Source of the DNA: Azotobacter vinelandii CA | GTDB taxonomy: Bacteria > Pseudomonadota > Gammaproteobacteria > Pseudomonadales > Pseudomonadaceae | Direction: 5' to 3' | Assembly: GCF_000380335.1 (NCBI RefSeq) | Contig: NC_021149.1 | Coordinates: 1,912,501 to 1,976,500, forward strand | DNA length: 64,000 nt | In this document: positions 9,692 to 19,455 of the stretch, piece after piece | Layout of the letters: each line of letters opens with the position of its first letter | How positions within the stretch are numbered: the first letter of the stretch is position 1 | Position numbers and translations under genes: made by a program | The notes under the pieces: generated by a model | What the model was told of the DNA's origin: nothing | Database searches by the model: none | The model's input: the letters and a program-made list of their open reading frames with translations, nothing else

Positions 9692-11737
9692 TCAATGCAC
9701 GCGCTGACCGGGCTTGGCACCGGCATCCGGGCTGAGCAGGAAGATCTCGCTGCCGCCGGGGCCGGCGGCCAGCACCATGCCCTCGGACAGGCCGAACTTC
9801 ATCTTGCGCGGCGCCAGGTTGGCGACGTACAGGGTCAGGCGACCTTCCAGCTCGCTCGGCTCCGGATAGGCGCTCTTGATGCCGGAGAACACGTTGCGCT
9901 TGGCGTCGCCGATATCCAGGGTCAGACGCAGCAGCTTGTCGGCGCCCTCGACGAACTCGGCCTTCTCGATCAGCGCGATGCGCAGGTCGACGGCGGCGAA
10001 GGCATTGAAGTCGATTTCCGGAGCCAGCGGCTCCTTGACCAGTTCACCATTGCCTTGGGGAGCGGCGGCTTCGCTGTTCTGGGCGGCGAGGTCTTCCTTG
10101 GAGGCTTCGATCATGGCGTCGATCTTCGCGGGTTCGATACGGGTCATCAGCGGAGTGAAGGGGTTGAGCGGATGGTTGGCCAGGCGCAGCGTGTGATCCT
10201 GCCAGGTCAGCGGGGCGACATTGAGGAAAGCCTCGGCGGCAGTGGCCAGGTTGGGCAGCACGGGCTTGAGGAAGATCACCAACTGGCGGAACAGGTTGAT
10301 GCCGAAGGCGCAGATCTCCTGTACCTCGGTCTGCTTGCCTTCCTGCTTGTTCAACGCCCAGGGCGCCTTGTCGGCGATCCAGGCGTTGGCGCGGTCGGCC
10401 AGGGCCATGATCTCGCGCATGGCGCGGCCGAAGTCACGGCCTTCGTAGGCCTCGGCGATAGCCGGGGCGGCGACCTGGAAGGCCTCCCACAGCTCCGGCT
10501 CGGGATTGGCATCGACCATCAGACCGGCGTTGCCCTTGTGGATGAAGCCGGCGCAGCGGCTGGCGATGTTGACCACCTTGCCCACCAGGTCGGAATTGAC
10601 CTTCTGCACGAAGTCCTCGAGGTTGAGATCGAGGTCGTCCACGCCGCGCGACAGCTTGCTGGCGTAGTAGTAGCGCAGGTACTCGGGGTTGAGGTGATCG
10701 AGGTAGGTGCGCGCCTTGATGAAGGTGCCGCGCGACTTTGACATCTTCTGACCGTTGACGGTCAGGTAACCGTGCACGTTGACCGCGGTCGGCTTGCGGA
10801 AGCCCGCGCCTTCGAGCATCGCCGGCCAGAACAGGGTGTGGAAATTGACGATGTCCTTGCCGATGAAATGGTACAGCTCGGCCTTGGAGTCCTTGCACCA
10901 GAAGGCGTCGAAGTCCAGCTCGGGGCGACGCGCACAGAGGTTCTTGAAGCTGGCCATGTAACCGATCGGCGCATCCAGCCAGACATAGAAGTACTTGCCC
11001 GGCTCGTCGGGAATCTCGAAGCCGAAGTAGGGTGCGTCTCGGGAGATGTCCCACTCCTGCAGGCCGCCGTCCAGCCATTCGGCGATCTTGTTCGCCACCG
11101 CTTCCTGCAGGGTGCCGCTGCGGGTCCACTCCTTGAGCATGGCCTCGAAGTCCGGCAGCTTGAAGAAGAAATGCTTGGAGTCCTTGAGCACCGGCGTGGC
11201 GCCGGAAATCGCCGAGCGCGGGTCTTTCAGTTCGGTCGGCTCATAGGTGGCGCCGCACTTCTCGCAGTTGTCGCCGTACTGGTCCTCGGCGCCGCACTTC
11301 GGACAGGTGCCCTTGATGAATCGGTCGGCGAGGAACATGCCCTTCTCGGGGTCGAAATACTGGGTCACCGAGCGGGTGGCGATGTGTCCGGCGTCGCGCA
11401 GGCGGAGATAGATGGCCTCCGACAGGGCACGGTTCTCTTCCGCGTGGGTGGAGTGGTAATTGTCGAAATCCACCAGAAAGTCGGCGAAGTCGGCGCTGTG
11501 CTCGGCCTGCACGTAGGCGATCAACTGCTCCGGGGTGATGCCTTCCTTCTCGGCGCGTAACATGATCGCCGAGCCGTGGGCGTCGTCGGCGCAGACGTAC
11601 ACGCACTGGTTGCCGCGTTGCTTCTGGAAGCGCACCCAGATGTCGGTCTGGATGTACTCGAGCATGTGGCCCAGATGGATCGAGCCGTTGGCATAGGGCA
11701 GGGCGCTGGTGACGAGGATCTGGCGAGCTTCGGGCAT
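9692..11737 (-). CDS. metG: Methionyl-tRNA synthetase
   Basis: A 681-aa class I aminoacyl-tRNA synthetase that charges tRNA-Met. Signature HLGH is at 21-24 and KMSKS at 331-335. A zinc knuckle uses C145, C148, C158 and C161. After about residue 560 there is an Ala/Glu linker and then the C-terminal OB-fold tRNA-binding domain ([20 protein letters not shown] onwards), as in homodimeric bacterial MetRS. The start is weakly preceded by a ribosome site but aligns with the family. It is divergent from apbC across 193 bases. Confidence 0.97.
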   Translation of the reverse strand: MPEARQILVTSALPYANGSIHLGHMLEYIQTDIWVRFQKQRGNQCVYVCADDAHGSAIMLRAEKEGITPEQLIAYVQAEHSADFADFLVDFDNYHSTHAEENRALSEAIYLRLRDAGHIATRSVTQYFDPEKGMFLADRFIKGTCPKCGAEDQYGDNCEKCGATYEPTELKDPRSAISGATPVLKDSKHFFFKLPDFEAMLKEWTRSGTLQEAVANKIAEWLDGGLQEWDISRDAPYFGFEIPDEPGKYFYVWLDAPIGYMASFKNLCARRPELDFDAFWCKDSKAELYHFIGKDIVNFHTLFWPAMLEGAGFRKPTAVNVHGYLTVNGQKMSKSRGTFIKARTYLDHLNPEYLRYYYASKLSRGVDDLDLNLEDFVQKVNSDLVGKVVNIASRCAGFIHKGNAGLMVDANPEPELWEAFQVAAPAIAEAYEGRDFGRAMREIMALADRANAWIADKAPWALNKQEGKQTEVQEICAFGINLFRQLVIFLKPVLPNLATAAEAFLNVAPLTWQDHTLRLANHPLNPFTPLMTRIEPAKIDAMIEASKEDLAAQNSEAAAPQGNGELVKEPLAPEIDFNAFAAVDLRIALIEKAEFVEGADKLLRLTLDIGDAKRNVFSGIKSAYPEPSELEGRLTLYVANLAPRKMKFGLSEGMVLAAGPGGSEIFLLSPDAGAKPGQRVH

Positions 11738-11930
11738 GGTCTGTGCGGTCGGGATTGCGGAAGGGAAAGTCCGTGAGTGTAAGGCCGCGGCGGTTTTTTT
11801 TCATCCGCGGGGAGGCTCCTGAAGGTCGGTGCATAGGTCTCTTCCATGATGGTTGCCGCCCGAGCATGTCGATCGGGCCGGGCTCGGCTATCATGGCCAT
11901 CTGTTTCAGTCGGTTTTTCGGGAGTAGCCC

Positions 11931-13025
11931 ATGTCCGTCACTCGCGAAGCGGTGGAAACCGCGCTGCGTCAGTACTTCGACCCCCATCTCAAGCAGGACC
12001 CGGTCAGCGCCGGCTGCGTCCGCGATATCACTATCCGAGACGGCCAGGTCGGCGTGCGGCTGGAACTCGGCTATGCCGCCGGGTTGTTCAAGGATGGCTG
12101 GGCGCAACTGCTCGAAACCGGCCTGAAGAGCCTCGACGGCGTGCGTGAAGCACGCGTGCAAGTGGACTCTGTGATCGCTCCGCACAAGGCCCTGGAACAG
12201 GTGCAGGGCTTGCAGGGGGTGAAGAACGTCATCGCCGTGGCTTCCGGCAAGGGCGGGGTGGGCAAGTCCACCACCGCGGCCAACCTGGCCCTGGCCCTGG
12301 CCCGCGAAGGCGCACGGGTCGGCATGCTGGATGCGGACATCTACGGCCCCAGCCAGGGCATCATGTTCGGCATTCCCGAGGGCAGCCGTCCGCAGGTCCG
12401 CGACCAGAAGGCTTTCATCCCGCTGCAGGCCCATGGCGTGCAACTGATGTCCATGGCCTTTCTCACCGACGACGACACGCCCATGGTCTGGCGTGGGCCC
12501 GTGGTTTCCGGCGCACTCATGCAACTGGCCACCCAGACCGACTGGGACAACCTCGACTACTTGGTGGTGGACATGCCGCCCGGTACCGGCGACATCCAAC
12601 TGACCCTGGCGCAGAAGGTGCCGGTGGCCGGCGCGGTGATCGTCACCACGCCGCAGGACCTCGCCCTGCTGGATGCCAGGAAGGGGGTGGAGATGTTCCG
12701 CAAGGTGAACATTCCGGTGCTCGGCGTGGTGGAGAACATGGCCGTGCATATCTGCTCCAACTGCGGACATGCCGAACACCTGTTCGGCGAGGGCGGCGGC
12801 GAGAAGCTGGCGGCCCGGTACAACGTCGAGCTGCTCGCCTCCCTGCCGCTGTCCATGGAGATCCGCAGCCAGGCCGACGCCGGCCGGCCGACGGTGATCG
12901 CCGATCCGGACAGTCCGGTCACCCTGATCTACCAGCAGATGGCCCGCAGCGTCGGCGCGCGCATCGCCCAGAGCGGGCAGATCGTCGCCCAGTCGATGCC
13001 GAAGATCGTGATCAGCGAGGATTGA
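11931..13025 (+). CDS. apbC: Fe-S cluster carrier ATPase Mrp/ApbC
   Basis: A 364-aa cytosolic P-loop protein that binds and transfers [4Fe-4S] clusters to apo-proteins. An N-terminal MIP18/DUF59-like domain covers residues 1-90. The deviant Walker A GKGGVGKS is at 106-113, and the cluster-bridging CxxC is C275-x2-C278. GGGAG upstream supports the ATG at 11931. In P. aeruginosa the same gene pair, metG and mrp, is divergent, which supports the call. It is unrelated to the Mrp antiporter further along. Confidence 0.96.
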   Translation: MSVTREAVETALRQYFDPHLKQDPVSAGCVRDITIRDGQVGVRLELGYAAGLFKDGWAQLLETGLKSLDGVREARVQVDSVIAPHKALEQVQGLQGVKNVIAVASGKGGVGKSTTAANLALALAREGARVGMLDADIYGPSQGIMFGIPEGSRPQVRDQKAFIPLQAHGVQLMSMAFLTDDDTPMVWRGPVVSGALMQLATQTDWDNLDYLVVDMPPGTGDIQLTLAQKVPVAGAVIVTTPQDLALLDARKGVEMFRKVNIPVLGVVENMAVHICSNCGHAEHLFGEGGGEKLAARYNVELLASLPLSMEIRSQADAGRPTVIADPDSPVTLIYQQMARSVGARIAQSGQIVAQSMPKIVISED

Positions 13026-13366
13026 CGCCCGGTCGGCGCGGATGATGGGGGACGGGCGTCCGTCGGAGCGGATGCTTGTGTCGCCTTGGGGCCGGCACGT
13101 TTCCGTTGCCCGACATGCCCTCGGTGTTTGTCGGTGTCGAGCCTTTCGTCCGGCTTGCGCCAGTGGATGCACGGTTGGAGCGTTCGAGTCGCACCGCTGC
13201 CAGCGCGGATGGCGATGCACGGATGCTCGCCGAGCGGCCCGCAGGGAACTCCGCTGCGGCTTGCCCATCCGCCGTTTCCGAGCCGTACCGGGGTCGGGGG
13301 CTGGCGCTTTGAAGGCGTCGGGACAGTCGCTAATATGCACACCCTAATTTTTGCAGGACTGCCGTC
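13026..13366 (+). other. Intergenic region apbC-dcd, no gene recognised
   Basis: 341 bases with a few short open frames and no ribosome site or codon pattern that convinces me. The last 60 bases before dcd are likely to hold its promoter and leader, but I see no clear -35/-10 pair. Confidence 0.6.
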
Positions 13367-13933
13367 ATGACCATCAAATCGGACAAGTGGATTCGCCGCA
13401 TGGCCCGGGAGCAGGGCATGATCGAGCCCTTCGTCGAGCGTCAGGTGCGCACCGAGGGCAGCGAGCGGCTGATTTCCTACGGCGTGTCCAGTTATGGCTA
13501 CGATGTACGCTGTGCCGACGAGTTCAAGGTCTTCACCAACATCCACTCGGCCACCGTCGATCCGAAGAATTTCGACGAGAGGAGCTTCGTGGACGTCAAG
13601 GGAGCGGTCTGCATCATCCCGCCGAACTCCTTCGCCCTGGCGCGCACTGTCGAGTATTTCCGCATCCCGCGCAACGTGCTGACCATCTGCCTGGGCAAGA
13701 GCACCTATGCCCGCTGCGGCATCATCGTCAATGTCACCCCTCTGGAGCCGGAGTGGGAGGGCCACGTGACCCTGGAGTTCTCCAACACCACCACCCTGCC
13801 GGCGAAGATCTACGCCAACGAGGGCGTGGCGCAGATGCTCTTCCTCGAGTCCGACGAGCCTTGCGAGGTGTCCTACAAGGACCGTGGCGGCAAGTATCAG
13901 GGGCAGACCGGAGTGACCCTGCCGAAGACATGA
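13367..13933 (+). CDS. dcd: dCTP deaminase
   Basis: A 188-aa homotrimeric enzyme that converts dCTP to dUTP for dTTP synthesis. The active-site segment KSTYARCGI (111-119) contains the conserved Arg, and HVTLEFSN (133-140) contains the catalytic glutamate E137. The length is normal. It lies downstream of apbC, as PA3480 does relative to PA3481 in P. aeruginosa. A 9-bp hairpin follows the stop. Confidence 0.97.
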   Translation: MTIKSDKWIRRMAREQGMIEPFVERQVRTEGSERLISYGVSSYGYDVRCADEFKVFTNIHSATVDPKNFDERSFVDVKGAVCIIPPNSFALARTVEYFRIPRNVLTICLGKSTYARCGIIVNVTPLEPEWEGHVTLEFSNTTTLPAKIYANEGVAQMLFLESDEPCEVSYKDRGGKYQGQTGVTLPKT

Positions 13934-13940
13934 GCGGCAG

Positions 13941-13965
13941 CGCCAGCCCTGCCATCGGGCTGGCG
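13941..13965 (+). terminator. Hairpin after dcd, possible terminator
   Basis: CGCCAGCCC and GGGCTGGCG form a perfect 9-bp stem with a 7-nt loop, 8 bases past the dcd stop. No T run follows, so it may be a weak or Rho-assisted terminator or only an RNA-stabilising hairpin. Confidence 0.4.
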
Positions 13966-14056
13966 GCGGCGCGGGGGAATTACTCCAGTCCGGCGGACTC
14001 TACCGACTGTAGTCATCGGGCCGGCAGCGCGCCGTCCCTCACAGTCGGAGGTCGTC

Positions 14057-14266
14057 ATGGAAATCCGTCGTCACAGCGAACCCCTTCATCTGTCCTCGAT
14101 AGCGGGGCAGGCACTGCCCGGTCGGTTCTGGTCGGCCGGAAATCCCGCCGGCGATCCGGAGCCGGGCGTACCGGGTCAACCCAACGAGCCTGGTGTGCCG
14201 ACGCAACCGAGCGAGCCGGGAGAGCCGACCCGGCCGGACCAACCGCCGCCGGCGCCGGTGGCCTGA
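14057..14266 (+). CDS. Small Pro/Gly/Glu-rich repeat protein, function unknown
   Basis: 69 aa. The first 30 residues are ordinary (SEPLHLSSIAGQALPGRFW). From about residue 31 there is a run of imperfect 7-10-residue units built on EPGVP, NEPGVP, SEPGEP and PDQPPP. GGAGG 8 bases upstream supports the ATG. No signal peptide, Cys or membrane segment. The tail is probably extended and disordered. It is convergent with the phosphoribosyltransferase gene, 25 bases away. I do not recognise a family. The strong ribosome site argues for a real gene, and the repeats could nonetheless be compositional. Confidence 0.55.
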   Translation: MEIRRHSEPLHLSSIAGQALPGRFWSAGNPAGDPEPGVPGQPNEPGVPTQPSEPGEPTRPDQPPPAPVA

Positions 14267-14291
14267 GCGTCCGCCCGGACACGGCGCCCGT

Positions 14292-14963
14292 TCAGCGGGC
14301 GCTGTGCCGCGCCTCGGCCAGCAGATCGGCGACTTCGCGGTCGGTGGTTTCATCGAAGTCGCCATAATGGCGTGCGATCGAGTCGAAAGGCTCGGGCATG
14401 GCTAGGCAGACCAGTTCGTCCACCAGTGGCTGCAGATCTTGGGCGACCGCCCGGGGAGCGACCGGCACGGCCAAGATCAACTGTCCGGGAGCGGACTTGG
14501 CCAGTCCTTTCAAGGCCGCCCGCACGCTGCTACCGGTGTCGATGCCGTCGTCCACCAGAATCACGCAGCGGTCGGCCACGGGTACCGGCGGCTCGCGGCA
14601 ATACAGTTGCCGGGCACGCTCCAGCTCTTGCGACTGGCGCTGCATTTCCGCCTCGAACCAGCCGGCCGGGGGGCGTACCTGGCGCATCACTTCCTCGTTG
14701 ACGACGAACTGCGGATGGGCCCCATCGATCACCGCGCCGAGCGCGAGCCCGCTGTGTCCGGGGGCGCCGATCCGGCGCACCAGGAGAATGTCCAGCTCGG
14801 CGTGCAGCATCCTGGCGGCCTCGAAGGCGACCGGGACGCCGCCGCGGGGCAGGGCGAGCACCAGCGGACGCTCCGCCGCATGGGGCATCAACGCTTCGGC
14901 CAGTTCTAGGCCGGCGCTGCGGCGGTCGAGGAACAGGTGGGGGGCGCGGCGGATTCCATGCAT
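14292..14963 (-). CDS. Phosphoribosyltransferase-family protein
   Basis: 223 aa. The type I PRTase PRPP-binding loop is clear: VILVDDGIDTGSS (134-146). The flexible-loop/PPi part is ALPRGGVPVAFEAA (37-50). The fold is that of the PRTase-like proteins often annotated as 'predicted phosphoribosyltransferase' and found beside or fused to erythromycin-esterase-like proteins. The substrate base is unknown. GGAG upstream selects the ATG at 14963. It starts 4 bases after the esterase-like gene ends, so the two are one operon. Confidence 0.8.
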   Translation of the reverse strand: MHGIRRAPHLFLDRRSAGLELAEALMPHAAERPLVLALPRGGVPVAFEAARMLHAELDILLVRRIGAPGHSGLALGAVIDGAHPQFVVNEEVMRQVRPPAGWFEAEMQRQSQELERARQLYCREPPVPVADRCVILVDDGIDTGSSVRAALKGLAKSAPGQLILAVPVAPRAVAQDLQPLVDELVCLAMPEPFDSIARHYGDFDETTDREVADLLAEARHSAR

Positions 14964-14967
14964 GGGC

Positions 14968-16305
14968 TCATTCTCCGAACGGGTAGGTTTCGGCCTGCCC
15001 CGCCTGTGGCTGGCGGGGCCCCAGGGGCGTGACGGCATGGGTTTCCTCCAGCCAGATCCAGGCATCGAACTGCTCGGCCAGCACCGCTTCGAAGTAATGG
15101 CTCTGGCGCTCGCTCTCCGGACGGTAGATCACGCCGATGGCGCGTTCCAGCAAGGTTTCGGAGAGAGCCGCGCGTAATTCGATGGATGGATTGTCACGCC
15201 AGTCGGTGAGGGTGGCGGGAAAGCCGGTCTGCAGGAACAGGCGCTCCCAACTGTCCGGGCGCGAGGGGCGGACCTGCTTGATGCGCATCGGCTCGTCCCA
15301 CTCGCTGGCGCACGCTACTTCGCCGCGGTCGGTGCCCATGCCGATCAGGACGGCATCCCTGCCCCAGGCGGTGCGGCACAGTTCGCCGATGTTGAACTCG
15401 CCGGCCCAGCCCATGGCCGTCGCGTCGGCGTTGCCGATGTGCGAATTGTGCGCCCAGACCACTGCCCTGGCTTCGGGGCCGCGGTGTTCCAGCAGATGGC
15501 GCAGGGTATCGAACATGTGCCGGTCGCGCAGGTTCCAGGAGGCGCTCGAGCCGTGGTACATGATCCGGTAGTAGTGCTCGGCGGCCTGTACCACACGGGC
15601 ATTCTGGGTGGCTTCGAAGAAATCCTCGCCATCCCGGCCGAGGGCCTCCAGGCGTAGTTCGAGCAGGCTGCGCAACTGTTCGATCACCGCCTCCTCGCAG
15701 GACTGGTGGCCGTAGAGGACGTCGCGGCCATAGCGGGCCGGCGCGTCCCTCCAAGGCATCAGGCAGCCGTAGCGTTCACGTGCGGCCCGGGCCGCCTGGG
15801 TGTCGGTCTTGTCCAGGTAGTCCAGCACCGCGCCGATCGAGGCGACCATGCTGTAGACATCCAGGCCGCGGAACTCGACGCGCCGTTCATATGGCAGGTC
15901 CCGGTTGAAGCGGTTCAGCCAGTCGCAGAACTCGGCGACCTCCAGGTTGCGCCACATCCAGGTCGGAAAGCGCTGGAAGGCCTGGCGCTCCCAGTCGGCT
16001 GGTCGTTGCCGGCGCACGTGCTGGTCGATCCGGGCGGCGTCCGGCCAGTCGGCCTCGACGGCGACGATGTTGAAACCATGCCGTTCGATCAGTCGCCGGG
16101 TGATCGCCGCGCGAGTACGGTAGAACTCGGATGTGCCATGGCTGGCCTCGCCGATCAGCACCACCCGGGCATCGCCATAACGATCGAACAGGCTGGCGAA
16201 CGCCCCGCTGTCGAGCGCAGGCAGGGAAATGGCATGGCGGCGCAGCAGCTCCACATGCTCCCGGGTCTCCGGTGCAGCGGAGCGGGTATCGGAGGGCTTT
16301 CTCAT
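14968..16305 (-). CDS. Erythromycin esterase-like hydrolase
   Basis: 445 aa of the EreA/ChaN-like superfamily. The probable catalytic set is visible: GEASHGTSEFYRTRAAI with E53 and H56, EADWPDA with E84, and WAHNSHIGNADAT carrying the later conserved His. No signal peptide, so cytoplasmic. AGGAGG six bases upstream fixes the ATG at 16305 and rejects an in-frame extension. Family members that sit next to PRTase genes are widespread in soil bacteria and are not known to be macrolide resistance genes. The true substrate, perhaps an ester or lactone of a nucleotide-derived compound, is unknown. Confidence 0.8.
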   Translation of the reverse strand: MRKPSDTRSAAPETREHVELLRRHAISLPALDSGAFASLFDRYGDARVVLIGEASHGTSEFYRTRAAITRRLIERHGFNIVAVEADWPDAARIDQHVRRQRPADWERQAFQRFPTWMWRNLEVAEFCDWLNRFNRDLPYERRVEFRGLDVYSMVASIGAVLDYLDKTDTQAARAARERYGCLMPWRDAPARYGRDVLYGHQSCEEAVIEQLRSLLELRLEALGRDGEDFFEATQNARVVQAAEHYYRIMYHGSSASWNLRDRHMFDTLRHLLEHRGPEARAVVWAHNSHIGNADATAMGWAGEFNIGELCRTAWGRDAVLIGMGTDRGEVACASEWDEPMRIKQVRPSRPDSWERLFLQTGFPATLTDWRDNPSIELRAALSETLLERAIGVIYRPESERQSHYFEAVLAEQFDAWIWLEETHAVTPLGPRQPQAGQAETYPFGE

Positions 16306-16483
16306 GCGAGCCTCCTGAAAGGCCTGTCCCTGCCGATGGATTCGGGACAGGCGTTGGCAGGATTCTTCAGAAAGCCTAGCCACATTTGCCCGACTGGCGA
16401 ACTAGGCGAAGGAGGTCTAGTCTGACCAGTAGGTTGGATCGGAGTGTCTACCCGCATCAGTGGTTAGAATGGAGGAGCAAGAC

Positions 16484-16732
16484 ATGGCTATTTGGTCGAT
16501 CACATTCAACAAGGACGGAAATACGGTCAAGATGGTGACCGAGTCAGTGACCAAACCGACCGTGGAGGAAGCCAGTCAGAAAGTGCTGGAATTGGCGCGG
16601 CGCGAGGGATTCGAGTACCAGGACAGGGAGTTCGGTAGTGCAGGAGGAAACAATGGTGGAATCAAGGAGCCGGCAGTACAACTGTTCGAGCGCTATGGCA
16701 TCACCCTGAGCGGTATCCTGAAAGCGGGATGA
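16484..16732 (+). CDS. Hypothetical small protein
   Basis: 82 aa starting MAIWSITFNK, soluble, with a predicted beta strand, then a helix (EEASQKVLELARREGF) and a Gly-rich turn (SAGGNNGG). The strong GGAGGAG eight bases upstream selects this ATG over one 24 bases earlier. No family recognised. It is divergent from the erythromycin-esterase-like operon and convergent with the QuiP-like gene. Composition is slightly more AT-rich than its neighbours. Plausible single-gene unit. Confidence 0.65.
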   Translation: MAIWSITFNKDGNTVKMVTESVTKPTVEEASQKVLELARREGFEYQDREFGSAGGNNGGIKEPAVQLFERYGITLSGILKAG

Positions 16733-16760
16733 GACGCGAGGCGCCGCTTTCGACACTCAT

Positions 16761-16780
16761 CCCGGCCGTCGGCGGCCGGG
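16761..16780 (+). terminator. GC hairpin between convergent genes
   Basis: CCCGGCC and GGCCGGG pair around a 6-nt loop between the stops of the 82-aa gene and the QuiP-like acylase. No strong T tract on either strand. It could serve as a bidirectional transcript end. Confidence 0.3.
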
Positions 16781-16818
16781 TTCGTCGATCATGCCCATGA
16801 GGGGCTGGCGATTCAGAC

Positions 16819-19338
16819 CTACGGCACCAGCAGCAGGCGCTGGTTGCCGTAGGTCTTGTCCAGGTTCTCCGCCTTGAAAGGAAAGCTCATGTAGCGCCCA
16901 TCGAGCCAGGCATCGATACCGTCCTTGTAATGCGGGCTGGCCGGATTGCCGGACTGGCCGGTGCCGTTCAACCCGAGCATGGGTTCTTCGCGTGCGAAAT
17001 CGACGACGATGCGCATGGCGGGAATCAACTGGGCATCGAAGTTCTGTCCCCAGCGATAGGCGGAAACGTTCAACGTGCCATGATCGCCGCCGGCCGGGGC
17101 AGGGGCGTGGTTCAGGTAGCCGTCGAGCGCCTGGATGGCGGTACGCTGACGGGCATCGAGGTAGGGGGCCAGGCGGGTACTGTCGCTGATCCACCGGTAG
17201 CGATGCAGCTTGCCCCATTGCCAGGCGTTTCGATCGTCGCCGAGCCGGCTTTCCAGATGTCGTACTGCGGCCGCCAGGCTGCGTGCGAGGATGGCTGGCT
17301 TGTCTTCGGTCCGCGCGGTGGCGATGTCGTCCCAGAACGGACTGTCCTCGCGGCCGAGCAGGTGGTCGGCCTGGGCCGAGTAGGACAGGCCGGACATCTG
17401 CAGCAGGGCCTGCCAGGCGGGGCTGTCGTCCGGGCCCAGTTCGTCGAGGAATGTCTGCCGCGCGCTTTCCTGCAGGAAGGCGCCATACAGGGCGGCATCC
17501 GCCGAGCCGGCGGCGAGCCGGCCGTCGAAGGCGAGCAATCGGCTCAAGGCTTCGCGGGCCCGGTCGCGTTCGGTCGACGGCAGGGCGTCGATCGCCTGGC
17601 GCAGCGGCTCGGCCATGCCCGGCGCCTCGAACATGGCCTTGAGCTTGGCGGCGAAGGGGGTGGTCTGGTCGTACTGCATGGCGATCATGCTCTGCGCATC
17701 GTGTCGGCCACGACCGGCCAGTTCGGCGATACGCTCGGCGCGCTCCGGGTAATACCAGGTGCTGGACAGTTGCATGCCATAGCCGCGCGGTACCGTGCGC
17801 TGGTTGGCGGTGCCCAGCCAGCCCTGCGCCGGGTCCTGATCGTAGGGGTGCAGCATGGGATCGGCGAAGCCGTCCCAGTCGTAGGCGCCATCCCAGCCGG
17901 GGGAAGGCAGTAGGCCGAGGCCGCCGCGGCGATTGGGGTAGCGTCCGGTCACCTGCCAGCCGATGTGTCCGGCATCGGCGAACAGCAGATTCACCGCCAT
18001 GGCGCGCAGTTCGCCGGCAGCCGTGAAGGCTTCGTCCACCGAGCGGGCGTGGGAGAGCTGGAGGAAGGCGTCCAGGCTACGGTCATCGTCGAGCGGGAGC
18101 CTCTGCAGCGCCAGCCCATGGCCGCTGCTCAGCGACAGGGGTTGCAGCGGATGCTTGCGCTCGCCGAGTACGCTGTTCAGCAGTGGGCCGTGACGGGTTT
18201 CGTAGAGGGTTTCGCGGATCGCTGGCGCGCCCTTGACGAGGAAGGTTTCCTGGCGCTCGCTGACCGGCAGCCATTTGCCGTCGGCGAGGTAATGGAGGCG
18301 TCCGTCCTCGTGCTTGATCCGCTCGAGGAAAAGGTCTTGGGTATCGGCCATGACCATGGTCATGCCCCAGGCCAGCTTGCCGTTGAAGCCGGCGATCACC
18401 ACCGGAATGCCGGCGACCGAGACGCCTGCGCTCTGGCGCTGCGGCGTGCGGACATGGACGAAATTCCACAGCGAAGGCAGGGCGGGCGGCAGGTGGGTGT
18501 CGTTGGCCAGCAGACTCTTGCCGAGGCGGCTGCCGCGCGGCGCGATCGCCCAATTGTTGGAGGCGGCGACACCGAGCATGTTCAGGGCGGCGACTTGTCC
18601 GGCCGCCCGGTCAAGGGCGGCGAGCCCCGGGATCTGCCCGCCCAGCTCGACACCCTTGAGCTTGTCCGCCTCCGCGAACGGCAGGGGTTCGTCCGGGTAG
18701 ATCGGCGTCAGCCAGACGAGCCGCTCCGTACCGACCTTCTGCGCCAGCCTGAGCGCGGCGATCTCCTCCTGCAGGTTGGTCGACAGACCGAAGTTCAGCA
18801 GGCAGAACAGCAGCACCGAATCTTCCGCCTTCCAGTACGATGGCTGGTAACCTGACTCGGCCAGATCCATGGGCAGCCGGTCGCGGTGACGGAACAGGAA
18901 GGCGTTGACCCCGCGGGCATAGATTTCGAAGTCCTGCCTCAGGCCGGGCGAGGCGTTGCGGTACAGCGTCTCGGCATGACGACGGAGGCCCATCGCACGC
19001 ATGAAGCGGTCGATATCGAGGACGTCCGGGCCGAGCATCTCGGCCAGTTTTCCTTCGGCCATCAGGCGCAGGCCGACCATCTGGCTGAGCCGGTCGCTGG
19101 CATGCACGTAGCCGAGGGCGAACAGGGCATCGTGCTCGTTGCGGGTTTCGATCAGCGGCATGCCGAGGGCGTTGCGTCGTACCACCACGCTGTCCGCCAG
19201 TCCCTGGAGGCGCAGCACGCCCTGTGTGGGTGGCAGGCTGTCCGCATGGCGCCTGTCGGCCACCGACTGGCAGCCGGCGAGTACGAGCAGGGAAGCGGCT
19301 CCGAGGCTCAGTCGAAACAGATGGCGAAGCAGGCGCAT
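16819..19338 (-). CDS. quiP: QuiP-like N-acylhomoserine lactone / penicillin acylase, lipoprotein precursor
   Basis: 839 aa, an Ntn-hydrolase of the penicillin amidase family. Lipobox LVLAGC with acylation at C23. The expected autocatalytic cleavage and nucleophile site is GVAA|SNNWA, with Ser260 becoming the N-terminus of the beta subunit. The alpha chain would then be about residues 24-240 with a removed spacer. Length and surrounding gene order match P. aeruginosa PA1032 (QuiP), which removes the acyl chain from long-chain AHLs. Other family members act on beta-lactams or other amides, so the substrate is inferred. The ATG at 19338 has an AAGGAA ribosome site. It is a single-gene unit. Confidence 0.85.
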   Translation of the reverse strand: MRLLRHLFRLSLGAASLLVLAGCQSVADRRHADSLPPTQGVLRLQGLADSVVVRRNALGMPLIETRNEHDALFALGYVHASDRLSQMVGLRLMAEGKLAEMLGPDVLDIDRFMRAMGLRRHAETLYRNASPGLRQDFEIYARGVNAFLFRHRDRLPMDLAESGYQPSYWKAEDSVLLFCLLNFGLSTNLQEEIAALRLAQKVGTERLVWLTPIYPDEPLPFAEADKLKGVELGGQIPGLAALDRAAGQVAALNMLGVAASNNWAIAPRGSRLGKSLLANDTHLPPALPSLWNFVHVRTPQRQSAGVSVAGIPVVIAGFNGKLAWGMTMVMADTQDLFLERIKHEDGRLHYLADGKWLPVSERQETFLVKGAPAIRETLYETRHGPLLNSVLGERKHPLQPLSLSSGHGLALQRLPLDDDRSLDAFLQLSHARSVDEAFTAAGELRAMAVNLLFADAGHIGWQVTGRYPNRRGGLGLLPSPGWDGAYDWDGFADPMLHPYDQDPAQGWLGTANQRTVPRGYGMQLSSTWYYPERAERIAELAGRGRHDAQSMIAMQYDQTTPFAAKLKAMFEAPGMAEPLRQAIDALPSTERDRAREALSRLLAFDGRLAAGSADAALYGAFLQESARQTFLDELGPDDSPAWQALLQMSGLSYSAQADHLLGREDSPFWDDIATARTEDKPAILARSLAAAVRHLESRLGDDRNAWQWGKLHRYRWISDSTRLAPYLDARQRTAIQALDGYLNHAPAPAGGDHGTLNVSAYRWGQNFDAQLIPAMRIVVDFAREEPMLGLNGTGQSGNPASPHYKDGIDAWLDGRYMSFPFKAENLDKTYGNQRLLLVP

Positions 19339-19455
19339 GTGGCGGGTTCCTTCGGGAATGGGGTTGCGAAAAGGCGGGTGGACGAGCGATCCGGGGCAAG
19401 AAGTGAAGCCTAAGGTAGGAAGCCGGCCGGTGGCTTGCAAGCTGGCCGGGTTTTC

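Noticed and set aside
11241-13340. 699-codon minus-strand frame across metG start and apbC
   Set aside because: Runs through two well-defined genes in another frame or strand; no domain seen.
14968-16305. Macrolide resistance determinant
   Set aside because: The EreA-like family is broad; linkage to a phosphoribosyltransferase and chromosomal context do not support an acquired resistance gene.
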